Source of the DNA: CAZCJA01 sp964499015
GTDB lineage: Bacteria; Elusimicrobiota; Elusimicrobia; F11
Assembly: GCA_964499015.1 (NCBI GenBank)
Contig: CAZCJA010000008.1
Location: forward strand, 1-42,210
DNA length: 42,210 nt
Reading direction: 5' to 3'
A program made the translations under genes and the position numbers. This document shows, piece after piece, positions 1-7,786 of this stretch (position 1 is its first letter; each line of letters opens with the position of its first letter). A model generated the notes under the pieces. The model worked only from the letters and a program-made list of their open reading frames with translations. It searched no databases and was not told the DNA's origin.

Positions 1-1122
1 AGAAAGCGCGTCGTCCTGATCGCGGGCGCCGGGGCGCTGGCTCGCGATGTCGGCGGCGTGCGCGGCGATCTTGTACGCGATGCAGCCTTGGCGGACGTCT
101 TCTTCGTTCGGCAGCGACAAATGTTCAGCCGGCGTCACGTAGCACAAGAGCGACGCGCCCGACCAGCCCATGATGGCGGCGCCGATGGCGGAGGTGATGT
201 GGTCGTAGCCCGGCGCGATGTCGGTGACCAACGGGCCCAGGGTATAGAACGGGGCTTCGTGGCAAATTTTCTGCTGCATCTCGGCATTCATCTTGATCAA
301 GTGCATTGGGACATGTCCCGGCCCTTCGATCATCGTTTGAACTCCGTGTTCCCACGCTTTCAGCGTTAGCTCGCCCAAGACTTTCAACTCGGCGAATTGC
401 GCTTCGTCGTTGGCGTCATGCGTGCAGCCCGGGCGCAAACCGTCGCCGAGCGAGAAGCTGACGTCGTACTTTTTGAAAATTTCGCAGATCTCGTCGAAAT
501 GCGTGTAGAGCGGATTTTCCTGGTTGTGCTTGGTCATCCACTTGGCCAAAATCGAGCCGCCGCGCGAAACGATGCCGGTGATGCGCTTCGTCGTGTACGG
601 AACAAAATCCTTCAGCGTTCCGGCGTGGATCGTCTGATAGTCGGTGCCCTGTTTCGCCTGTTTCTCGATTTCATCGAGAAGAATCTGCGGCGTCAAATCT
701 TCCAGGTGCTCCACGCGCAACAGCGCGCCGTAGATCGGCACGGTTCCGAGCGGAATCGTGCTGTTCTGGATCATGTTCTCGCGAATCAAATCCAAATCGC
801 CGCCCGTTGAGAGATCCATGACGGTGTCGGCGTGATAATGGACCGCGTTGTGCAGCTTCTTCAATTCCACGTCGATGTTCGAGGTCGTGGAGGAATTGCC
901 GATGTTGGCGTTGATTTTGCAGGTCAAGTTTTTACCAATACCCATCGGGTCGAGCTTGTATTTTAAATGGTTGATGTTCGCGGGGATGATGGCGCGGCCG
1001 CGGGCTACTTCGGAGCGGATGAATTCCGCATCGAGTTTTTCGCGCTCGGCGACGCGCTTCATTTCCGGCGTGATCTCGCCCGCACGGGCGCGCTGCATCT
1101 GGGTGACTAATTTGCCTGACAT
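1..1122 (-). CDS. thiC: Phosphomethylpyrimidine synthase ThiC, partial (C-terminus outside window)
   Basis: Radical-SAM enzyme that rearranges aminoimidazole ribotide to HMP-phosphate, the pyrimidine half of thiamine. I translated the minus strand from the ATG at 1122, and the frame stays open for 374 codons to the window edge. Family blocks seen include NLTCKINANIGNS, TVMDLSTGGD, TIHAG, VSRGGSILAKW, FSLGDGLRPG, MIEGPGHVPMH and LGPLVTDIAPGYDH. The C-terminal CxxCxxxxC iron-sulfur motif lies beyond position 1, so catalytic completeness cannot be judged. The start is supported by a GGGAG ribosome-binding site about 6 nt upstream. It begins inside the end of thiE (16-bp overlap), so it is the last gene seen in the thi cluster. 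No room exists for a TPP riboswitch directly in front of it. Confidence 0.97.
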   Translation of the reverse strand, partial: MSGKLVTQMQRARAGEITPEMKRVAEREKLDAEFIRSEVARGRAIIPANINHLKYKLDPMGIGKNLTCKINANIGNSSTTSNIDVELKKLHNAVHYHADTVMDLSTGGDLDLIRENMIQNSTIPLGTVPIYGALLRVEHLEDLTPQILLDEIEKQAKQGTDYQTIHAGTLKDFVPYTTKRITGIVSRGGSILAKWMTKHNQENPLYTHFDEICEIFKKYDVSFSLGDGLRPGCTHDANDEAQFAELKVLGELTLKAWEHGVQTMIEGPGHVPMHLIKMNAEMQQKICHEAPFYTLGPLVTDIAPGYDHITSAIGAAIMGWSGASLLCYVTPAEHLSLPNEEDVRQGCIAYKIAAHAADIASQRPGARDQDDALS

Positions 1123-1760
1123 AGGATTCTCCCTTTCAAAAGTTTTGCCATCGCTTCCGGATCGGACGCTTCAAACAACGCGCGGACAACCGCCACGCAT
1201 TTCGCCCCCGCCGCCAACACTTGATCGATATTTGTCTCATCGACGCCGCCGATCGCCACGAACGGAACTTTCAGCGCCGCTTTGTAAAGCCCAACCATAT
1301 TGAGTCCCACCGCATCATAAATCGGTTTGGTCGGCGTGCGCCAAATTGGGCCGCAGCTGACGTAATCGGCGCCCGCGCGCTGGGCGGCGAGCGCTTCCGG
1401 CAGCGAATGCGTGGACATGCCGACGATTTTGCGGTGCCCCAGCATGTGGCGCACCACGTCGATCGGCAAATCCGTGTGTCCGACGTGAATTCCGTCCGCG
1501 TCCAGGGCCACCGCCAAGTCCGCGCGGTTGTCCACGATAAACAGCGCGCCGGCGTTGCTGCACAAATCTTTTATTTTCTTGCCCAGCGCGTACAAATCGC
1601 GGTCGCTCACGCCGTGCGTGCGCAGCTGCACCGCGTCCACGCCGCCGGCCAGCGCCTTTTTCGTTTGTGTGACGATTTTGTCCGCCGCCATTTCCGCGCT
1701 CGTGATGCCGTAAAGCGTCACGTCCGAGAAATCCAAGCGCCTCACTCCGGGTCCGGTCAT
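1107..1760 (-). CDS. thiE: Thiamine-phosphate synthase ThiE, with unusual active-site residues
   Basis: 217-aa TIM-barrel enzyme that joins HMP-PP and THZ-P to make thiamine phosphate. Family landmarks seen: QLRTHG, FIVDNRADLA, ADGIHVGHTDLP, GPIWRTPTKP and VAIGGV. Three landmarks deviate from the pattern I know in characterised ThiE proteins: QLR-x-K is QLR-T-H, the usual N-D before R is D-N, and GQxD is GHTD. In known structures these positions contact pyrophosphate and Mg2+, so activity or substrate handling may differ. ThiE shares ATGA with the upstream thiD2 and overlaps thiC, so the three are translationally coupled. The thiazole branch (thiG, thiS, thiH or thi4) is not in the window. 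The family call is firm; normal activity is less certain. Confidence 0.9.
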   Translation of the reverse strand: MTGPGVRRLDFSDVTLYGITSAEMAADKIVTQTKKALAGGVDAVQLRTHGVSDRDLYALGKKIKDLCSNAGALFIVDNRADLAVALDADGIHVGHTDLPIDVVRHMLGHRKIVGMSTHSLPEALAAQRAGADYVSCGPIWRTPTKPIYDAVGLNMVGLYKAALKVPFVAIGGVDETNIDQVLAAGAKCVAVVRALFEASDPEAMAKLLKGRILCQAN

Positions 1761-2173
1761 ATTTTCTTCACCACTTCTTTTTCCAACGTGTAAATCGCGT
1801 AGCGAATGCGTTTAAGTTTCGGCGCCGCTTGCCGTGAAAAAATCTTACTGTACTCTTCCAGAACGCGCACCGCTTCTTCCGCCCGGCGCACGTTCGCGCT
1901 CACCACGGCGCCCAGCGAGGCGCGCGAAGCTTCTTTCATTTCCCGGCCCGAATCCGTCTCGCTTTCGCGGGCCGACACCAAAAATTTGTACGAGAGCGCG
2001 GTGACCTTGTGCAGCTCGTGGCGCAGCGCGCGCACGCGCTTATAAAGTTTTTCGTCTTCCCAAATAAAGCGTGCCGTGTCTTCCACGACCCGCAGCCCTT
2101 CCCGCGCCCGGTTTAAATTGGCGTCGAGCAGGCGTGCGACGCCGTCGCGAGCGACATTCTTATTCGCGCCCAT
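1757..2173 (-). CDS. thiD2: ThiD2-type HMP-phosphate kinase, stand-alone
   Basis: 138-aa, mostly helical protein. The stretch DANLNRAREGLRVVEDTARF followed by LRHEL is the hallmark of the domain often fused to the N-terminus of ThiE (in cyanobacteria, for example). It has been described as ThiD2, a kinase that turns HMP-P into HMP-PP but does not use free HMP. A second half with NVRRAEEAVRVLEEYSK echoes the first motif, suggesting an internal helical repeat. Here it is a separate gene placed between hldE-C (14-bp overlap) and thiE (ATGA overlap), matching the fusion order seen elsewhere. With ThiC and ThiE it completes the pyrimidine branch from AIR to thiamine phosphate. No classical ThiD is present in the window. 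The kinase role is taken from the family, not shown here. Confidence 0.85.
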   Translation of the reverse strand: MGANKNVARDGVARLLDANLNRAREGLRVVEDTARFIWEDEKLYKRVRALRHELHKVTALSYKFLVSARESETDSGREMKEASRASLGAVVSANVRRAEEAVRVLEEYSKIFSRQAAPKLKRIRYAIYTLEKEVVKKI

Positions 2174-2639
2174 AACGCTCGGCGATCATTTCAATGATCG
2201 CCGTGGTCGACTTGCCTTTGACGATCGGCACGCGCACCACTTTCTTCGCGACGTCGGCGCCGACGATCTGGCCTGCCTTCCAATCGCCGCCTTTGACCAG
2301 CACGTCCGGCTTAATCAACTTGATCAGTTTTTCCGGCGTCGCTTCGTTAAAAATCGTCACGTAATCCACGACTTCAAACCCGGCCAAGAGCGCCGCGCGT
2401 TCCTGCTGTTTCAAAATCGGCCGTTTTGGACCTTTCAGAAAACGCGTCGAGCTGTCGGAGTTCAGCGCCAACACCAAAATATCGCCGTGCTTCTTGCAGC
2501 TCTCGAGCACACGCAAGTGGCCCGCGTGGATCAAATCGAAACAACCGTTGGTGAAAACAATTTTCTTGCGGCGGCGACGGTCCGCGGACAATTTCCGCAA
2601 GAGCGCCGGCCAACTCAAAACTTTTCTACTCGAGCTCAA
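2160..2639 (-). CDS. hldC: D-glycero-beta-D-manno-heptose 1-phosphate adenylyltransferase
   Basis: 159-aa nucleotidyltransferase corresponding to the C-terminal half of HldE (RfaE domain II). It transfers AMP from ATP to heptose-1-phosphate to form ADP-heptose for LPS core synthesis. TNGCFDLIHAGHL (residues about 30-42) carries the HxGH-type nucleotide-binding motif; LALNSDSSTRFLKG and the PTxxR-like PKRPILKQQERA segment follow, then GGDWK. The kinase domain (HldE-N/HldA) is absent, so that step must be encoded elsewhere. It overlaps gmhA by 14 bp and thiD2 by 14 bp. Pairing with gmhA supports a real heptose pathway and therefore an LPS-bearing outer membrane. Confidence 0.92.
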   Translation of the reverse strand: MSSSRKVLSWPALLRKLSADRRRRKKIVFTNGCFDLIHAGHLRVLESCKKHGDILVLALNSDSSTRFLKGPKRPILKQQERAALLAGFEVVDYVTIFNEATPEKLIKLIKPDVLVKGGDWKAGQIVGADVAKKVVRVPIVKGKSTTAIIEMIAERYGRE

Positions 2640-3234
2640 TGTTCTTGGCGAGCACTTGCTCGACGATCGCGCACAAAATATGGCCGACGGTGATGTGCGC
2701 TTCCTGAATGCGCGGCGTGTTTGTCGACGGCACGCAAAAACAAATGTCGCATTCGGCCTTGAGCTTGCCGCCGGTTTCGCCGGTGAAGCCGATCACGGTC
2801 GCTGACCTAGCCTTGCCCGCTTTCGCGCCGCGCAAAACGTTCTCCGAATTGCCGCTGGTTGAAATCGCGATCACCACGTCGCCGGGATTCACCATCGCTT
2901 CCACTTGGCGAGAGAACACATCATCAAAACTAAAATCGTTGCCGATCGCGGTGAGCGCCGAGGTATCGGTGGTCAGCGCGAGCGCGGGCAAGCTGGCCCG
3001 CTTGTGGATCGTAAAACCGCCCAAGAGCTCGGTGGCAATGTGCTGCGCGTCCGCGGCGGAACCGCCGTTGCCGAACAAAACCATTTTGCCGCCTTTCTTA
3101 TACGCTTCCACGAGGACGCGGGCCATTTTTTTGATGGTGTCCGGGGAATCCGCGAGTTTGGCTAACACCTGGCTTGATTCGCGCAGGGTGTCGGCGATGC
3201 CGTAGGAAATCTTATTTCCCGTTGCCGTTCCCAT
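2626..3234 (-). CDS. gmhA: Phosphoheptose isomerase GmhA
   Basis: 202-aa SIS-domain protein that isomerises sedoheptulose-7-phosphate to D-glycero-D-manno-heptose-7-phosphate, the first step of ADP-heptose synthesis. FGNGGSAADAQHIATELLGGF (residues about 54-74), TTDTSALTAIGNDFSFDDVF and ISTSGNSENVL are family signatures; the C-terminal helix has TVGHILCAIVEQ with the metal-binding-type His. Length fits the family (about 190-200 aa). The ATG at 3234 lies 23 bp inside the end of accC, so translation is probably coupled. The downstream gene supplies the adenylylation step. Confidence 0.94.
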   Translation of the reverse strand: MGTATGNKISYGIADTLRESSQVLAKLADSPDTIKKMARVLVEAYKKGGKMVLFGNGGSAADAQHIATELLGGFTIHKRASLPALALTTDTSALTAIGNDFSFDDVFSRQVEAMVNPGDVVIAISTSGNSENVLRGAKAGKARSATVIGFTGETGGKLKAECDICFCVPSTNTPRIQEAHITVGHILCAIVEQVLAKNIELE

Positions 3235-4582
3235 TGAGTTCCTTCTCGATAAAGTTAGTGCCGAAGGTGCCCGACATAAACGTCGGATGTTCCATCACTT
3301 GCTGGTGGAACGGAATCGTCGTTTTAATGCCTTCCACTTTAAATTCCTTGAGCGCGCGCTGCATGCGCATGATGGCCGCTTCTCTGCCGCGCGTCGAGCC
3401 CACGATCAACTTGCCGAGCAAGCTGTCGTAATTCGTCGGCACGGTGTAACCCGCGTAAACGTGGGTGTCCACGCGCACACCCGGACCGCCGGGAAGGATC
3501 ATGCTCGTGATCTTGCCGGGAGACGGCGCGAAATTGCGCGCCGGGTCTTCGGCGTTGATCCGCACTTCGATCGCGTGGCCCAAAATCTTCACGTCGTTCT
3601 TGTCGTAGCCGAGCTTTTCACCGGCCGCGAGACGGATCTGCTCTTTGATCAAGTCGATGCCCGTCACAATTTCCGTGACTGGATGCTCGACTTGGATGCG
3701 CGTGTTCATTTCCAAGAAATAAAACTCTTTCTTGCCGTCATAGAGAAACTCGATGGTTCCCACCGTTGAATACTTCGCGGCGCGGGTGGCGCGGCGAGCG
3801 GCTTTTCCGAGCTTCTTGCGCACGCTGTCCGAAATCACCGGCGACGGCGATTCTTCAACGAGCTTCTGGTGGCGGCGCTGGATCGTGCAGTCCCGCTCCG
3901 GATAGCTCACCACATTTCCGAACACGTCTCCCGCCACTTGGACTTCAATGTGACGCGGGCTTTCCAAATATTTCTCCAAGTAGACGCCGGCTTCTTTAAA
4001 CGCCGCCTTGGCTTCCGTCTGCGCGGCCACGATGGCGTCTTTCAGCACGCCTTCTTCGTACACAATGCGCATGCCGCGTCCACCGCCGCCGGCTCTGGCT
4101 TTCACGATGATCGGGTAGCCGATCTTCTTGGCAATCTTGAACAAATTCGGATCGTTCGGATCCACGGGATCGCCCGTTCCCGGGAGAAGCGGCACGTCGT
4201 ATTTCAACATGAGCTTGCGCGCTTCCACTTTGTCGCCCATCGCTTTAATTGATGCCGGGCTCGGACCGATAAACTTGATGTGGCACGACTCGCACACTTC
4301 GGCGAAATGGGCGTTTTCCGACAAGAATCCGTACCCCGGATGAATCGCGTCCGCGCCGGTGATTTCGGCCGCCGCGATGATCGCGGGAATATTCAAATAG
4401 CTTTCGGTCGCCTGCGCCGGGCCGATGCACACCGACTCGTCCGCCAGCTTCACGTGCAGGGATTCACGGTCCACGTCCGAGTGGACAGAAACGGTCTTAA
4501 TGCCGAGTTCGCGGCAGGCGCGAATGACGCGCAAGGCGATCTCGCCGCGATTGGCGATTAAAATTTTCTTGAACAAGCTCAT
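3212..4582 (-). CDS. accC: Biotin carboxylase subunit of acetyl-CoA carboxylase
   Basis: 456-aa ATP-grasp enzyme that carboxylates biotin on the carrier protein with ATP and bicarbonate, feeding malonyl-CoA synthesis. It contains the N-terminal ANRGEIALR preATP-grasp motif (10-18), HPGYGFLSEN (81-90), the glycine-rich ATP loop AGGGGRGM (164-171), RDCTIQRRHQK (230-240) and the catalytic EMNTRIQVEHPVTE block (291-304). All look intact and length is normal. It shares ATGA with accB. This matters because accB lacks the biotin-accepting lysine: the partner enzyme shows no sign of decay. Confidence 0.97.
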   Translation of the reverse strand: MSLFKKILIANRGEIALRVIRACRELGIKTVSVHSDVDRESLHVKLADESVCIGPAQATESYLNIPAIIAAAEITGADAIHPGYGFLSENAHFAEVCESCHIKFIGPSPASIKAMGDKVEARKLMLKYDVPLLPGTGDPVDPNDPNLFKIAKKIGYPIIVKARAGGGGRGMRIVYEEGVLKDAIVAAQTEAKAAFKEAGVYLEKYLESPRHIEVQVAGDVFGNVVSYPERDCTIQRRHQKLVEESPSPVISDSVRKKLGKAARRATRAAKYSTVGTIEFLYDGKKEFYFLEMNTRIQVEHPVTEIVTGIDLIKEQIRLAAGEKLGYDKNDVKILGHAIEVRINAEDPARNFAPSPGKITSMILPGGPGVRVDTHVYAGYTVPTNYDSLLGKLIVGSTRGREAAIMRMQRALKEFKVEGIKTTIPFHQQVMEHPTFMSGTFGTNFIEKELNGNGNGK

Positions 4583-5013
4583 GCTCCCGGCTCCACACTG
4601 AACAGCGGCTGGCCGTATTCAACCGGCGCTCCGTCTTCAACCAAAATTTTCTTGATTACGCCGCCGACAACGCTGATGACTTCCGTCGGTAAACGCATCG
4701 ATTCGACAATTCCCACGCGGTCGCCCGGCTTCACATGGTCGCCGTCCAACACCATCGGCGGGCGTCCTTTGGCCGCGGCGCGCATAAACGTGCCCACCAT
4801 CGGCGACTTGATGTATTCAAGCTTCGGCTCTTCCACAACCGGCACTTCGGCCTCAAGGGCAGCGGCCTCTTTGCCGTTCATGGATTTGGGCGCCGCTGGT
4901 CCGCGGCGAAAACCCACTTGAAAACCGCCGTCCGACCACGCCACTTCGCTCAAGCCGTTTTCATCGGCAAAAGCGATCAGCTCATTGAGCTTGTCTTGAA
5001 TATCGTTTCTCAT
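4579..5013 (-). CDS. accB: AccB-like carrier protein with Arg in place of the biotinylated Lys
   Basis: 144 aa with the full BCCP layout: an N-terminal helical part (DIQDKLNELIAFADENGLSE), a short linker at about 40-65, and a biotinyl domain from about 66 beginning IKSPMVGTFMR. The hairpin that should read E-A/S-M-K-L/M reads ESMRLPTE: R107, codon CGT at 4695-4693, sits where the biotinylated lysine belongs. AAA or AAG to CGT needs at least two base changes, so a simple read error is unlikely. The rest of the fold (KPGD, YGQPLFSVEP) is well preserved. The gene lies in the classic pepP-efp-accB-accC order with 4-bp overlaps on both sides. As written it cannot carry biotin by the known mechanism; a second BCCP elsewhere, a different modification or a structural role are open options. 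Confidence 0.9.
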   Translation of the reverse strand: MRNDIQDKLNELIAFADENGLSEVAWSDGGFQVGFRRGPAAPKSMNGKEAAALEAEVPVVEEPKLEYIKSPMVGTFMRAAAKGRPPMVLDGDHVKPGDRVGIVESMRLPTEVISVVGGVIKKILVEDGAPVEYGQPLFSVEPGA

Positions 5014-5567
5014 ACGCGCTCGACGTACTCGTGGCTGCGGGTGTCGACTTTGACGATGTCGCCTTCTTTGATGAACAGAGGAACGTCGACGGAAATACCG
5101 GTCTCAAGTTTCGCAGGCTTTAGCTTCGAGGTCGCGCTGTCGCCCTTTACGCCGGGAACGGTTTCCACCACTTTGAGCTGCACCGACGGCGGCAACTGGA
5201 TGTTCAACAGTTCGCCATCCAGATACAGCGCCTGAACTTCCATATTCTCCATTAAAAACCCATCGGCGTCGCCGAGCGTGGCTTTGGAGATTTCCAATTG
5301 ATCGTAGGTTTCGGTGTCGACGAAATGGGCTTTTTCCGCGTCCGAGTACAAATACTGTTTCACGCGGCTGGTCAGTTCCACTTCCCTAAAGCGCTCGCCG
5401 GACTTAAACGTGCGTTCGATGATCGCGCCGGTGCGCATGTTCTTTAGTTTCAGGCGCATCACGGCGCCGCCTTTGCCGGGTTTGTGGTGTTGAAACCAGG
5501 TGACCTGCCAGATGTTGCCGTCCCATTCGAAAATGGTGCCGTTCTTAAAATCAGATGTGTCGATCAT
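5010..5567 (-). CDS. efp: Translation elongation factor P
   Basis: 185-aa three-domain OB/KOW protein that rescues ribosomes stalled on polyproline stretches. The N-terminal KOW domain has the loop HHKPGKGGA with Lys32 at its tip, the position that is modified in many bacteria; this is a Lys-type, not an Arg-type, EF-P. The C-terminal domain has VPLFIKEGDIVKVDTRSHEYVERV, the usual ending. No modification enzyme (EpmA/B, EarP, YmfI) is in the window. The ATG is preceded by GGAG about 11 nt upstream, and a 46-bp gap separates it from pepP, one of the few true gaps in this run. It overlaps accB by 4 bp. Confidence 0.97.
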   Translation of the reverse strand: MIDTSDFKNGTIFEWDGNIWQVTWFQHHKPGKGGAVMRLKLKNMRTGAIIERTFKSGERFREVELTSRVKQYLYSDAEKAHFVDTETYDQLEISKATLGDADGFLMENMEVQALYLDGELLNIQLPPSVQLKVVETVPGVKGDSATSKLKPAKLETGISVDVPLFIKEGDIVKVDTRSHEYVERV

Positions 5568-5596
5568 GATATATGTGCTCCGAGTTGAGATTATTG

Positions 5597-5625
5597 AAAC
5601 TAAACGGTGGGTATTATTGGGTCAA
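5597..5625 (-). promoter_or_regulatory. Candidate internal promoter for efp-accB-accC
   Basis: Reading the minus strand, TTGACC (5625-5620) and TAGTTT (5602-5597) are separated by exactly 17 bp. They match the -35 box well and the -10 box only partly. The pair overlaps the 3' end of pepP and would give a leader of about 20-25 nt that includes the GGAG site of efp. It is one of the few places in the run with room for a promoter. The -10 match is weak, so this is a suggestion only. Confidence 0.3.
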
Positions 5626-6666
5626 AATTTCGGACCCGCTTGGGGTCACAAGGAGAGTGTCTTCAATGCGAACGCCAAATTTGCCCGGCAGGTAAATCCC
5701 TGGTTCCACCGTCACCACCATACCCGCTTTTAAAACCGCTTTGGCGCCCGGCCCAATACGGGGATCTTCATGGATGTCGATGCCGACTCCGTGGCCTGTG
5801 CTGTGGACGAACGTCGCCCCATAACCGGCCTTGCGAATGACCTTCCGGGAGGCTTCGTCCACCGACCCCGCTGTGACCCCGGGCCGGACCCTGAAAATTC
5901 CCTCTTTTTGAGCCTTTTCTACGATGCGAAACACGCGCCAATAAGAGGGCGGCATCTTACCCAATGGCAGGGTACGGGTCAAGTCGGACCGGTACCCCTC
6001 CCAAGTGGCTCCAATATCGCAAACCACGGCCTCTCCGGACTTGAGTTTATGGTCGGAGGTGATGTGGTGCGGGAACGCCCCGTTGGGGCCCCCGGCGATG
6101 ATCAAATCAAAGGCGATGCCGTTGCCTTTTATATCGAAAAAATGAGCCAAATCAGCGGCCATGCGTTTTTCGGAAATGCCCGGGCGAAGGCGTTTTTCGA
6201 CAAAACGAATGCCTTCGGCGGCCAAGTGGTTGGCTTTGCGCAGCCGGTCCAGTTCCCACGGGTCCTTGATGCCGCGCAACTTCATGACCAAGCCTGAAAC
6301 CGGCACAAAACCAAGCTTAACCAGCGCCGCGCCCAATCCGTATGAACACTGGGAGGGGTCGAAGCCGACCTTCTTGAATTTATTTTTCTTCAAGATGCCG
6401 TTCAAGACCTCAAAAAACGGGCCCTGCAGGCAATGAAAGCCGAACGTCACCGTTTTGGCCTGATCGTAAAGCAAATTGGGCAGAAGCAACCACGAATCGT
6501 GCAGGCCGATGAGGCCGTAGTACCCTTCGGAGTGATAATCGGTGAAGTAATACAGGTCGGACAAATGGGTAAGCATGTAGCCGTCGAGTTTGTTCTCTCG
6601 CAACACATCGCGAAACGCGCCGACGCGTTGAGCCATGTAAAGTTTCTGGGTTGTATTCATGGTCAT
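5614..6666 (-). CDS. pepP: Xaa-Pro aminopeptidase (M24B family)
   Basis: 350-aa metallopeptidase expected to remove an N-terminal residue ahead of proline in the cytoplasm. A creatinase-like N-terminal domain (about 10-130) precedes the pita-bread domain. All five metal ligands are visible: D217 (CDIGATW), D228 (RSDLTRT), H292 (HSTGHGVGIDIHE), E321 (VEPGIY) and E335 (RIEDT). Two in-frame ATGs (6666 and 6660) are possible starts; neither has a strong ribosome-binding site and the gene begins 4 bp after aroB. The pepP-efp-accB-accC order recurs in many bacteria, which supports the assignment. Confidence 0.92.
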   Translation of the reverse strand: MTMNTTQKLYMAQRVGAFRDVLRENKLDGYMLTHLSDLYYFTDYHSEGYYGLIGLHDSWLLLPNLLYDQAKTVTFGFHCLQGPFFEVLNGILKKNKFKKVGFDPSQCSYGLGAALVKLGFVPVSGLVMKLRGIKDPWELDRLRKANHLAAEGIRFVEKRLRPGISEKRMAADLAHFFDIKGNGIAFDLIIAGGPNGAFPHHITSDHKLKSGEAVVCDIGATWEGYRSDLTRTLPLGKMPPSYWRVFRIVEKAQKEGIFRVRPGVTAGSVDEASRKVIRKAGYGATFVHSTGHGVGIDIHEDPRIGPGAKAVLKAGMVVTVEPGIYLPGKFGVRIEDTLLVTPSGSEILTQ

Positions 6667-6670
6667 GATC

Positions 6671-7786
6671 TTAGGTGTTAAGCCCCATCTTTCGCAATAC
6701 GCGTGCGACGTCCGACGCCGGGATTCCGCTTTTCACGTCGACGCGACCGATGGCTTTGGGCAGAATAAAACGCAGATTTCCCCCAATATTCTTCTTGTCC
6801 GCGCGCAGCGCCGACCAGAACCGTTTCGTATCCACCTTCACATGGATCCTCGTCGGTAAATCCAGAGCGTCGAAGGTCGACATCAACCGCAGTTGCTCGT
6901 CGATTTTCCATCCGGCCTTGTCCATGACGAGAAAACCGACGGCCGCCATGCCGATGGAAATGGCCTCGCCGTGCGAAAGCGCGTTGTACGACGTGGACGC
7001 CTCGAGCGCGTGCCCGATGGTGTGCCCGAAATTTAAAATCTCGCGTCCGCCGCCGAGCGGCTTTTCGCGCTCATCGCCGCTGACAACCTTCGCCTTAATG
7101 GCCGCGGACACCTGCACGGCGCGCAACACGTCCGCCGGCGCCCATGTTTCCGGCCGCGCGTTCTGCTGGATTTTTTTCTCCAGCCAAAAGAAAAAAGAGC
7201 GGTCTTTGATCACGCCGTATTTAACGATCTCGGCAAACCCCGTGCTCCATTCGCGCGCGGGAAGCGTGTTTAAGACGGCGGTGTCGATCCAGACGAGCTT
7301 CGGCTGCCAAAATGCGCCCACCAAATTTTTCCCTTCGGGAAGGTCCACGCCCGTTTTCCCGCCGATGGCCGCATCCACCATGCCGAGCAATGTCGTCGGG
7401 ACGGATATGAATGGCACGCCGCGCATGTAGGTGGCGGCCAAGAAACCCGCGAGGTCGGTGACCACGCCGCCGCCGACACCGACGACGACCGAGCGGCGAT
7501 CGAGCCCGGCGCGGACCGTTTGCGCGTACAACACGGCGAGCGTTTTTAAATTTTTATGTTTTTCGCCATTGGGAATGGCGACGACCAACGATTGAATGCC
7601 CGCGCGCGACAGAGCGCGCTTCACTGCGTTAGCGTGTCCGGCCCGCGCGACGCCCTGCGAGGTGACGATCAACGCGCGCGAGGGTTTAAGCCCGGTTTTT
7701 TTAATCGCGGACGCGAGAGCGGAACCGATTTTTCCGAATGAGATATCGTAGGAACGGTCGGCGAGAGAGACGCGAATGGATTTCAC
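6671..7786 (-). CDS. aroB: 3-dehydroquinate synthase
   Basis: 371-aa NAD- and metal-dependent enzyme that cyclises DAHP to 3-dehydroquinate, the second shikimate-pathway step. Family signatures include IPNGEKHKNL, GVGGGVVTDLAGFLAATYMRG, the VPTTLLGMVDAAIGGKTGVD block, the metal ligands in FAEIVKYGVIKD and FGHTIGHALE, and the LSHGEAISIGM segment. Length is typical. It overlaps aroK by 4 bp and precedes pepP by 4 bp. With aroK, aroC and aroE it supplies most late steps to chorismate; aroA, aroF/G and aroD/aroQ are outside the window. Confidence 0.97.
   Translation of the reverse strand: MKSIRVSLADRSYDISFGKIGSALASAIKKTGLKPSRALIVTSQGVARAGHANAVKRALSRAGIQSLVVAIPNGEKHKNLKTLAVLYAQTVRAGLDRRSVVVGVGGGVVTDLAGFLAATYMRGVPFISVPTTLLGMVDAAIGGKTGVDLPEGKNLVGAFWQPKLVWIDTAVLNTLPAREWSTGFAEIVKYGVIKDRSFFFWLEKKIQQNARPETWAPADVLRAVQVSAAIKAKVVSGDEREKPLGGGREILNFGHTIGHALEASTSYNALSHGEAISIGMAAVGFLVMDKAGWKIDEQLRLMSTFDALDLPTRIHVKVDTKRFWSALRADKKNIGGNLRFILPKAIGRVDVKSGIPASDVARVLRKMGLNT

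Noticed and set aside
4579..5013. Frameshift or pseudogene explanation for AccB
   Set aside because: The frame is uninterrupted, motifs before and after R107 are intact, and Lys to CGT needs at least two substitutions.
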